This document shows positions 1 to 10,136 of a DNA stretch of 10,897 bases, piece after piece (within the stretch, counting starts at the first letter, position 1; every line of letters begins with the position of its first letter). The DNA is from Actinomycetota bacterium (GTDB taxonomy: Bacteria > Actinomycetota > Thermoleophilia > Gaiellales > Gaiellaceae). The stretch spans positions 671 through 11,567 of the forward strand of contig VAXY01000059.1 in the NCBI GenBank assembly GCA_005885085.1, in the 5' to 3' direction. The position numbers were made by a program, and so were the translations under genes. The notes beneath the pieces are model-generated. The model was given only the letters and a program-made list of their open reading frames with translations. It was not told the origin of the DNA and did no database searches.

Positions 1-182
1 CGCGCCAGCACCTCGGGCAGGTCGGGCTCGTGGAACGGGAGCCGGCCCGCCTGCAGCGCCGCGATCCGGTCCGGAACGACGTCGCGCACGATCACCCTGT
101 GCCCGAGCTCCGCAAAGCAGCCGCCGGTGACGAGCCCGACCCAGCCCGCTCCGAAGACGCCGATCGTCCGCGATTCCGCCAT
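1..182 (-). CDS. UDP-glucose 6-dehydrogenase, N-terminal fragment (cut by window edge)
   Basis: Sixty codons are visible from an ATG at 182-180; the gene continues past position 1. The product opens MAESRTIGVFGAGWVGLV and goes on with TGGCFAELGHRV, then LPFHEPDLPEVL. This is the Rossmann dinucleotide-binding start (GxGxxG as GAGWVG) and the F-x-EPxL segment typical of the UDP-glucose/GDP-mannose dehydrogenase family, which oxidises a nucleotide sugar to the uronic acid with two NAD+. The UDP-glucose subfamily is preferred because of the GLVTGxCFAELGH pattern, but the catalytic Cys and substrate-binding domain lie outside the window, so a relative acting on another sugar is possible. It starts 14 nt after the LCP-family gene stop, which suggests co-transcription and a role in supplying uronic-acid sugars for surface polymers. 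No clear Shine-Dalgarno sequence is visible. Confidence 0.85.
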   Translation of the reverse strand, partial: MAESRTIGVFGAGWVGLVTGGCFAELGHRVIVRDVVPDRIAALQAGRLPFHEPDLPEVLA

Positions 183-196
183 GCCGACCCGGAAGC

Positions 197-2137
197 CTAC
201 TTAGGCAGGGGCTGCAGCCCTCGTGCGATCGCGAGCATGGTCTCGTTCGAGAGCGAGTCGAGAATCGTGTTGACGACCCAGTACGTGGCACCGTTCTCCC
301 GCAGCACGACCATGTGGAGATGCGGGCCGGCGTAATAGAGCGAGAACTCGCGCCCGTGGATGCGGTGGATGAAGCTCGCGTCGGCCAGCGCGGGCGCCTC
401 GTCCCAGTTCGTCTCCTCGATCCCCCAGTACTCGTTCAGTCCCGTGCTGTACGTCAGCCGCACGGCGCGGTAGCCCTTCTTGACGTTGTACACGCGGATC
501 GGGGCGTCGAACTCGAGCCTCGAGTAGTCGGCGATCACGCGAGGAAGCTCGAGCCGGAACCGCACCCGCCTCCGCACGCCGAGCAGTGTCGAACGCGTCA
601 GCGACGGGTTCAGCGTGACCGCGGGCGGCTGCTTCTTCGGGGTCTGATCGACGGGCGCCGGAGCCAGCGTGCCGTGGAAGTTCTGGCCGACGACCACCGT
701 CGCCATCGCGCCGTTCGCCAGCGTCGTGAGCGTCGCGGGCAGCGGCTTCACGTCCGCGTCGCCGAACAGGTTCGCGATCTGCGTCGCGGCGGCCTTCGCG
801 CGCGCTTGCGTGGCGTCGAAGTAGACAGCCGTGCGGAAGTAGTCGAAGCTCGGAGCATTCTGCGGTGTGCCCTTCGCGGGCAGCACGATCTTGTAGCCGC
901 GCTGGCCGAGCTCGTACGCTGCATTCGCCGCGGAGCCGGGGATGCCGTTGCCGTTCAGCACGGCGGTCGCGACGGTGGCCGGCTTCGGTGCGCGCGAACG
1001 GCGCTTGATCCCGAACGCAACGTCGCGTGCCTTCTCCGGGGCCTTCACGTCCGGCTGCACGAAATCGCGCACTGCGGCGGAGACGGCGTCCGGCGGCGCC
1101 GATAGCTCCGCGTAGCCGGTCAGCCCCTGGATCCGCGATTGGAAGATGTGCCCGGCCGGGAGCCCGTGCGCGAAGTAGATGTAGTCCTTCAGCGTCTGCG
1201 GATCCAGCGCCTTGCCGCCGCCGCGACCGACGACGACGTTCTTCTCGACGGCGTCCACGATCGAGAAGAGCGTGTCCAGGCCGAGCTGCGACGAGATCTG
1301 CTGCTTGAGCGCCTTCAGGAAGAGCTGCTGCCGCGCGTTGCGGTAGATGTCGGAGTCGAAGTGCCGGTAGCGGACGTACGCGAGCGCGTTGGTCGCGTTG
1401 AGTCGCTGGTAGCCCGGCCAGAGGTTGATCTTCGAGACGCCGGGGCAGTTCGTCGGGTCGCAGAGGAAGCGATGGTCGACGTCGATCCAGACCCCGCCGA
1501 GGTTGTTCACGAGCTGCATGAAGCCGCGGAAGTCGACGGTGACGAAGTAGTTGATCGGAAGCCCGGTCAGCGCCCGCACGGTCTCGACGCTGCCGAGCGC
1601 GCCACACGCGGAAAACGCAGTGTTGATTCGATCGCGGATGTCCGGATGTCCCGGGCACTTCACCGTCACGATCAGGTCGCGCGGGAACGACAGCAGTGAG
1701 ATCGCCTTCGTCGCCGGGTCGGCCCGGACGAGGATGAGTGTGTCGGAGCGGCCGGTTTGCTCGGCCTGGAAGCCCTTCCGCCTGTCGGTGCCGATCACGA
1801 GGGCGATGGTCGGCTGACCGGGGATGGCCGCGTCGAGCCGCTTCGCGGCGGCGCGGTCGATCTTCGTCTTCGGGCTGATCGCCTCGAGGAACTGGTGGGT
1901 CTTGAGGTAGGCGGCGCCGGCGGCTCCACCGGCGATGATCAGCGTCGCGAGCACGGTCCAGAGCAAGATGGCGCGGACGACGGCCCAGGCGCCGCGGCGC
2001 GGCGGGTCGGGCTGCCGATACCGGGCCATCGCGGTCGGCACTGCAGGTGGGTAGATCGGGCGTCCGTTGCCGTCCACGGAAGCGCCGCGCCCCATGCCTC
2101 TCTTGAGCGTGGTCTTCATCGGGTGCTGAAACAGCAC
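197..2137 (-). CDS. LytR-CpsA-Psr (LCP) family cell-wall glycopolymer ligase with extra C-terminal domain
   Basis: LCP proteins transfer undecaprenyl-linked glycopolymers onto peptidoglycan (or arabinogalactan in mycolic-acid actinobacteria) on the outer face of the membrane. Residues 1-50 are cytoplasmic and proline/arginine rich, and about 52-77 form one membrane segment. The LCP catalytic domain spans roughly 108-280, with RSDT (130-133), FPRD (151-154), DRINTAF (169-175) and an Arg-rich block R256, R258, D261, R266, R269 matching the conserved pyrophosphate/Mg-binding positions. A LytR_C domain follows at about 386-490 (VLNGNGIPGSA near its start). Residues 505-646 are an additional domain that most LCP proteins lack. 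The GTG at 2137 gives 646 residues, but it lies inside a hairpin and has no Shine-Dalgarno sequence; the ATG at 2119 (residue 7) is an equally good start. The dehydrogenase gene follows after 14 nt. Confidence 0.9.
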   Translation of the reverse strand: MLFQHPMKTTLKRGMGRGASVDGNGRPIYPPAVPTAMARYRQPDPPRRGAWAVVRAILLWTVLATLIIAGGAAGAAYLKTHQFLEAISPKTKIDRAAAKRLDAAIPGQPTIALVIGTDRRKGFQAEQTGRSDTLILVRADPATKAISLLSFPRDLIVTVKCPGHPDIRDRINTAFSACGALGSVETVRALTGLPINYFVTVDFRGFMQLVNNLGGVWIDVDHRFLCDPTNCPGVSKINLWPGYQRLNATNALAYVRYRHFDSDIYRNARQQLFLKALKQQISSQLGLDTLFSIVDAVEKNVVVGRGGGKALDPQTLKDYIYFAHGLPAGHIFQSRIQGLTGYAELSAPPDAVSAAVRDFVQPDVKAPEKARDVAFGIKRRSRAPKPATVATAVLNGNGIPGSAANAAYELGQRGYKIVLPAKGTPQNAPSFDYFRTAVYFDATQARAKAAATQIANLFGDADVKPLPATLTTLANGAMATVVVGQNFHGTLAPAPVDQTPKKQPPAVTLNPSLTRSTLLGVRRRVRFRLELPRVIADYSRLEFDAPIRVYNVKKGYRAVRLTYSTGLNEYWGIEETNWDEAPALADASFIHRIHGREFSLYYAGPHLHMVVLRENGATYWVVNTILDSLSNETMLAIARGLQPLPK

Positions 2138-2189
2138 GGCGCCCGTTTCGAGGGCGCCAGCCGACCCCGAGGATAGCCGACCTGTCGGC
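2123..2189 (-). terminator. Cluster of three inverted repeats between metH and the LCP gene
   Basis: Three perfect short inverted repeats occupy most of the 63-nt gap. They are GCCGAC-CT-GTCGGC (2176-2189), GGCGCCC-N7-GGGCGCC (2138-2158) and GTGCTG-AAA-CAGCAC (2123-2137), written on the plus strand. The middle one is a 7-bp all-GC stem and could slow or stop transcription after metH. No run of U follows it beyond UUU, so intrinsic termination is only a possibility. The last one contains the GTG that would be the earliest start of the LCP gene. Confidence 0.4.
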
Positions 2190-2200
2190 CGGCCAGCGGC

Positions 2201-5806
<3,606 letters not shown>

Positions 5807-5811
5807 CCCTG

Positions 5812-5866
5812 CTCCTTCTGCCTACAGAGAACCGCGCCGGCTTCGGACGCGCGCGGGCTCTTTAGG
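5812..5866 (-). promoter_or_regulatory. metH 5' leader hairpin next to the ribosome binding site
   Basis: A long imperfect inverted repeat occupies 5821-5866. The paired segments, outermost to innermost, are CCTA/TAGG, AGAG/CTCT and CCGCGC/GCGCGG, that is 14 base pairs with one mismatch, one small asymmetric bulge and a 13-nt loop. It ends 3 nt before the metH Shine-Dalgarno sequence AAGGAG (5817-5812). This placement suits control of translation initiation or mRNA stability. I cannot match it to a known cobalamin, SAM or SAH riboswitch motif, so its regulatory role is inference. Confidence 0.45.
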
Positions 5867-5869
5867 CGT

Positions 5870-5900
5870 TTGATAACCCGGTCGCCAAGCTGCCTGTCAA
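5870..5900 (-). promoter_or_regulatory. Possible metH promoter
   Basis: On the minus strand a consensus -35 box TTGACA (5900-5895) is followed after 19 nt by TATCAA (5875-5870), which matches 4 of 6 positions of the -10 consensus. The spacer is 2 nt longer than ideal. Transcription would start near 5863, at the outer edge of the leader hairpin, so the hairpin would form the 5' end of the mRNA. This is a weak prediction based on these two boxes alone. Confidence 0.25.
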
Positions 5901-5915
5901 AGCTTTCCGGGGGTT
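5875..5915 (-). other. Nested inverted repeat after the YjbR-family gene
   Basis: An outer stem pairs 5875-5881 (AACCCGG) with 5907-5908 plus 5911-5915, with a 2-nt bulge. An inner stem pairs AAGCT (5887-5891) with AGCTT (5901-5905) around a 9-nt loop. The fold could act as the YjbR-gene terminator, although no U run follows, or as the first half of a metH leader if transcription starts upstream. The candidate -35 box of metH lies in the inner loop, so leader-RNA and promoter readings compete. Confidence 0.3.
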
Positions 5916-5933
5916 CTCACACTAGCAAAGGTC

Positions 5934-6290
5934 TCATCGGTAGCCCTGCGCGGCGGCGTACTCCTCGACGAGGAACTTTGGCACGCAGATCGCCCAGGCG
6001 TTCTCGACCAGGTCGCGCATCTCCTCGGCATCGATCGCGTCGAGCCGCACGTGGACCCAGTTGAAGCGCATGTCGGACTCGCTCGGCAGCGAGAACTTGT
6101 CCGGCTCGGCCTCGACGAGTGCGGCGCGCCACTCCTTCGGAAAGCCGAAGCCGATCGTCGACCCGTCCTTCGAGAAGGAGAGGAAGACGATCTGGCCGAC
6201 ACGAAACTTGATGCGGCCGCGAACGAAGGCCTCGGAGCTGCGCGGCAGTGCCCGCGCCAGCTCCTGCACCTCGGCAACGGTGACGGGCAT
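5934..6290 (-). CDS. MmcQ/YjbR family protein
   Basis: A 118-residue protein with the compact MmcQ/YjbR (DUF419) pattern: an N-terminal helix (VAEVQELARALPRSSE), a hydrophobic strand pair (FVRGRIKFRVGQIVFLSFS), then PKEWRAALVEAEPDKF. The family's most recognisable part follows at about 75-110: RFNWVHVRLDAIDAEEM and the helix LVENAWAICVPKFL. Members are described as having a double-wing DNA-binding-like fold, but their biochemical function is not established, so no role is assigned. Length and all core blocks look intact. The ATG at 6290 has no good Shine-Dalgarno sequence; a 10-bp palindrome, GCTAATTAGC, sits directly in front of it. The gene lies between atpC and metH on the same strand with structured gaps on both sides, so a shared operon is not demonstrated. 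Confidence 0.85.
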   Translation of the reverse strand: MPVTVAEVQELARALPRSSEAFVRGRIKFRVGQIVFLSFSKDGSTIGFGFPKEWRAALVEAEPDKFSLPSESDMRFNWVHVRLDAIDAEEMRDLVENAWAICVPKFLVEEYAAAQGYR

Positions 6291-6291
6291 A

Positions 6292-6301
6292 GCTAATTAG
6301 C
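6292..6301. promoter_or_regulatory. 10-bp palindrome GCTAATTAGC just before the YjbR-family start codon
   Basis: GCTAATTAGC is a perfect palindrome whose near end lies 1 nt from the ATG. It is AT-rich in an otherwise very GC-rich gap. It could be an operator or part of a -10 region of a leaderless transcript. A chance 10-bp palindrome is also possible. Confidence 0.3.
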
Positions 6302-6332
6302 GCGCGGGCTGAGCCTGCGCGCGTTTCGCGCG
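6300..6332 (-). terminator. Overlapping GC-rich hairpins between atpC and the YjbR-family gene
   Basis: Two overlapping inverted repeats are present: GCGCGC-G-GGC-TGA-GCC-T-GCGCGC (6300-6322) and CGCGCG-TTT-CGCGCG (6318-6332). They are mutually exclusive because they share 6318-6322. There is no downstream U run on the minus strand; the sequence instead continues into the AT-rich palindrome before the next gene. Pausing, mRNA end protection or a terminator are all possible. Confidence 0.35.
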
Positions 6333-6345
6333 AAGCGCCGTGCCC

Positions 6346-6385
6346 AATCCAGCTGTCAGTCGCGACCAGCGACTGACAGCTGATT
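6346..6385 (-). terminator. Strong hairpin overlapping the 3' end of atpC
   Basis: A perfect 13-bp inverted repeat is present: AGCTGTCAGTCGC (6351-6363), a 5-nt loop, and GCGACTGACAGCT (6369-6381). AATC/GATT (6346-6349 with 6382-6385) adds 4 more pairs after a single-base bulge. The atpC stop codon (6356-6358) is inside one arm, so the last atpC codons are part of the stem. No U tract follows, so it may be a Rho-assisted or processing/stability hairpin rather than a classic intrinsic terminator. Confidence 0.55.
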
Positions 6386-6783
6386 CTCCGCGTGCCTGAT
6401 CCGCTGTTCGAGCTGCCAGCGGTCCGCGGTCGACTCGCCCCGCTCGACCAGCTCGAGCTCCCTCTGGGCCGTCTCGAGCTGCTCGCGCGCCCGGGCGTCG
6501 TCGATCTCGTTCGCGAGCACGGCGTCGTCGACCAGTGCGATCGCGCGGTCGAGCTGCATCTGGAAGAACCCCGGGCCGGTCGCGTACTCGCGCACATCTT
6601 CGGCGTCGTAGTTCAGGTACACGCGCGTCGAGCCTGCCTTCAGCGTCGCGATCAGCGGCGCGTGCCGCGCGAGCACGCCGATCTCACCCGCGGCGCCCGG
6701 CACGATGATCAGCTCCGCCTCGCCTTCGAACGCCGGCCCCTCCGGCGTCACCAGCGAGACGTTGAACTTCTTGCGATCCGCCA

Positions 6784-6784
<1 letters not shown>
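6356..6784 (-). CDS. atpC: F-type ATP synthase epsilon subunit
   Basis: Epsilon is part of the central rotor stalk of the F1 sector and can inhibit ATP hydrolysis. The 142-residue product has the N-terminal beta-sandwich (about 5-85; GEIGVLARHAPLIATLKAG at 33-51 is the hallmark block) and two C-terminal helices (about 88-140). The segment I94-D95-D96-A97-R98-A99 fits the (I/L)DxxRA motif that binds ATP in some bacterial epsilon subunits, so ATP-sensitive control of the C-terminal helices is plausible. Length is normal. The start is a GTG at 6784-6782 sharing one base with the atpD TAG stop (TAGTG), a sign of translational coupling; no separate Shine-Dalgarno sequence is evident. A strong hairpin overlaps the stop codon. 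Confidence 0.97.
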
Positions 6785-8295
<1,511 letters not shown>

Positions 8296-8326
8296 GGGTC
8301 TCCTGGCGACGCGTCGAGAGGACGAG

Positions 8327-8349
8327 AAAACGAGAGCCGAACGGCTCCC
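8327..8349 (-). terminator. Intrinsic terminator between the anti-sigma-like gene and atpD
   Basis: On the minus strand GGGAGCC (8349-8343), loop GTTC and GGCTCTC (8338-8332) form a 7-bp stem with one G-U pair. It is followed within 1 nt by TTTT (8330-8327). This is the only hairpin in the window with a U tract. It lies about 33 nt after the anti-sigma-like stop and 31 nt before the atpD start, so it should end the upstream transcript or attenuate read-through into atpDC. Confidence 0.6.
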
Positions 8350-8382
8350 AGCGCCGCGAAGTCTATCGGGACTCTGCTACGG

Positions 8383-8847
8383 CTAGGTCGCGATGCGCGA
8401 GTGGATCACGAGGTTCGAGCGTGCCTCGGATGCCTGGTGAAGCATCTTCAACTCCTGCTCGGGGAAGCGCAGCTTCGTGTTGTGCGCGGCCCTCGCCGAC
8501 GCGTGCGCGCGGGAGCCCGAGTTGAGTGTGCCGAGCGCCGCGCTGAGGCCGACGGTGACCGTCAGCGCCGCAGCAGCGGCGGCGACCTGGAGTTTCCGCG
8601 CTGCGGCGAGGCGGCGGCGGCTCGGCAGCACAACCGGGAACTGCAGCTCTTCCAGCGGCGTGCTCTGCAGCAGGCGCGATATTACGCCCGCGGTGGCGGC
8701 GAATGAGCGGCATTCCGGGCAGCCGGCGAGATGCGCCTGGAGACGTGCACTCTCGAGCTGCGAGAGCCCGCCGTCGAGCGAGGCGGACACCTGCTCGCGG
8801 AGGCGGTCGCAATCGTTGGAGGGAAGCTGCCCCATTAGCTTGCTCAC
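8383..8847 (-). CDS. Membrane-anchored zf-HC2 anti-sigma-like protein
   Basis: The N-terminus has the full zinc-binding pattern of ZAS/zf-HC2 anti-sigma factors: C13, then H39-x3-C43-x2-C46, with SASLDGGLSQLE between them. One membrane segment lies at about 86-108 (QVAAAAAALTVTVGL). Only about 45 residues lie beyond it, so the outer part is too short for a usual sensor domain. Family members hold an ECF sigma factor inactive at the membrane, but no sigma gene is adjacent here; a partner elsewhere, or a role unlinked to sigma, must be allowed. The GTG at 8847 is the first possible start, as an in-frame TAG lies shortly upstream. AGGAGA is 14 nt before it, unusually far, and two palindromes cover this interval. 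ATG at 8835 (residue 5) is the alternative. A terminator follows the gene. Confidence 0.8.
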   Translation of the reverse strand: MSKLMGQLPSNDCDRLREQVSASLDGGLSQLESARLQAHLAGCPECRSFAATAGVISRLLQSTPLEELQFPVVLPSRRRLAAARKLQVAAAAAALTVTVGLSAALGTLNSGSRAHASARAAHNTKLRFPEQELKMLHQASEARSNLVIHSRIAT

Positions 8848-8901
8848 GTCAGTTCTGACGGTCTCCTACAGGAGAAGTTAGCCATTTCTTCGTCAGCTCT
8901 G
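8847..8901. promoter_or_regulatory. Adjacent palindromes and direct repeats at the 5' end of the anti-sigma-like gene
   Basis: Two perfect inverted repeats lie side by side: CGTCAG-TT-CTGACG (8847-8860) and TCTCCT-AC-AGGAGA (8862-8875). The first includes the first base of the GTG start; the second contains the only Shine-Dalgarno-like sequence. In addition CGTCAGTTCTG (8847-8857) recurs as CGTCAGCTCTG (8891-8901), 10 of 11 identical, 44 bp apart. Operator sites or RNA hairpins controlling translation are both possible. Confidence 0.35.
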
Positions 8902-8911
8902 CCAAAACGCT

Positions 8912-10093
8912 TTAACTGAACGTCACGAGCGCCTGATTCATGCGGTTCGCGCCGGCCACGCAGAGCCTCCCGTCTGCGCTCGCGAGCCAGCCGCAGCCGA
9001 GCCTGCCGAAGCGGCCGTTCGTAACCACGGCCAGCGCCGTCCCAAGCCACTCGTAGCAACGGCCGCGCGCGCTCACCGGCAGCCGGACGCAGTCCTCGAT
9101 CAGCCTCACGCGCCGCGGCCCCGCCGCAGTCGCGAGATTCTGGACGTTGAGCCCGTAGACGCAGCCGGCGGCGTCGCCCCGCAGCGCCGCGCAGACACGC
9201 ATCTGAATGAACGGATCAGGAGATGTGATCAGCGACGCGGCGCCGACGCACCCGACGCGCTGCAGGCCAGCAAGACCACGGCAGAGCCTGCGCACGCCGG
9301 CGGCGTTGTCCGGCAGTTGCTTCGGCGGGAGCTCGACGAAGTAGCGGTACCAGCACGGCCGCACGAAGCTACGGATCGCGCGCACACACAGCACGCGTGC
9401 CGAGGTGACGGCGTGGCGCGTGCGGCTGGCGCTGTCGCGCCCGGCGATGCCGAGCCAGTAGTCGTGGTACGCGCCCTGCGCGCAATCGGGCGCCTGCGAC
9501 GCCGGCAGCGCCTCGCATGCCCTGACGCCGTACGCGAGCTGCCCGTGATACAGCCGCATGTACGCGTGCCCCAGCGTGTGGATGCACGTGTAGGAGCGGA
9601 AACGCGTCGGCGCGCGCATGCAGAGCTTGATCGCTCCGTCGGGCCCGAGGCGGCCGATCTGCCCGCCGAGCGTCATCACTATCCCCATCCCGAACCCCGC
9701 CGAGCAGCCCGGATCGTTCGAGCGCGGCAGGTAGTGCTGCAGGTTCGCGAGCGTGATGTGGTGGCGTCGCGCATACATGCGCCCGACCACGTGCATGAGC
9801 ATGTGGCAGTTGACCTCGAGGTAGCCGTGACCCGCGTGGACCTTCCGGTCGATCCGAGGGAGCTCGTTTGCGGGATCGTGCGAGCGCTCGATGTCCGCCA
9901 GCAGGCGGGTGACGTAGCAGTTCCAGATCACCGTGTCGCCGTGCAGAAGACTGCAGCGCGACAGGTACGTCGTGGGACCGTAGAGGTCCATCGGGATCCC
10001 ACCCTGGGGCGGCCCGGCGTCGGCGACCGCCGCCCACAAGAGCGCGCTCGCGCACGCTGCGAGGAACGTCAGGCGGAAGAGGCCCACACTCAT
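8912..10093 (-). CDS. Secreted cysteine-rich repeat protein of unknown function
   Basis: I do not recognise a named family. Residues 1-26 look like a Sec signal peptide (FRLTFLAACASALLWAAVADA, cut after ADA), so the mature protein is probably exported. It has 18 cysteines after the signal, arranged as nine successive pairs: 47/59, 96/130, 158/170, 193/204, 236/247, 271/282, 301/311, 335/346 and 367/378. Eight of the nine have 9-11 intervening residues. From 193 on, pairs recur every 30-43 residues, and the second Cys often opens a block of the form C-x-x-G (CVGAAS, CVYGLN, CVAGAN). The first half adds His motifs: C96-H97-x3-H101, C170-x-H172-x3-H176 and H210. Disulfide-stapled helical repeats with a metal or haem site is inference. 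ATG at 10093 has only a weak AGG upstream. Neighbours are an ABC-transporter ATPase and an anti-sigma-like protein. Confidence 0.8.
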   Translation of the reverse strand: MSVGLFRLTFLAACASALLWAAVADAGPPQGGIPMDLYGPTTYLSRCSLLHGDTVIWNCYVTRLLADIERSHDPANELPRIDRKVHAGHGYLEVNCHMLMHVVGRMYARRHHITLANLQHYLPRSNDPGCSAGFGMGIVMTLGGQIGRLGPDGAIKLCMRAPTRFRSYTCIHTLGHAYMRLYHGQLAYGVRACEALPASQAPDCAQGAYHDYWLGIAGRDSASRTRHAVTSARVLCVRAIRSFVRPCWYRYFVELPPKQLPDNAAGVRRLCRGLAGLQRVGCVGAASLITSPDPFIQMRVCAALRGDAAGCVYGLNVQNLATAAGPRRVRLIEDCVRLPVSARGRCYEWLGTALAVVTNGRFGRLGCGWLASADGRLCVAGANRMNQALVTFS

Positions 10094-10136
10094 TAGACGC
10101 CTATTTCCGCTTCCGGTCGGGGCGCGGCAGCGCCGC

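Noticed and set aside
5807..5933. Cobalamin, SAM or SAH riboswitch before metH
   Set aside because: The 127-nt gap is too short for a full cobalamin riboswitch, and I do not see its conserved core or the conserved SAM-I/SAH core sequences. Only unassigned hairpins are present.
9317..10096. Plus-strand open frame of 259 codons opposite the cysteine-rich protein
   Set aside because: It is Arg/Val/His-rich with no signal peptide or motif. The minus-strand frame has a signal peptide and regular cysteine spacing, a far stronger sign of selection.
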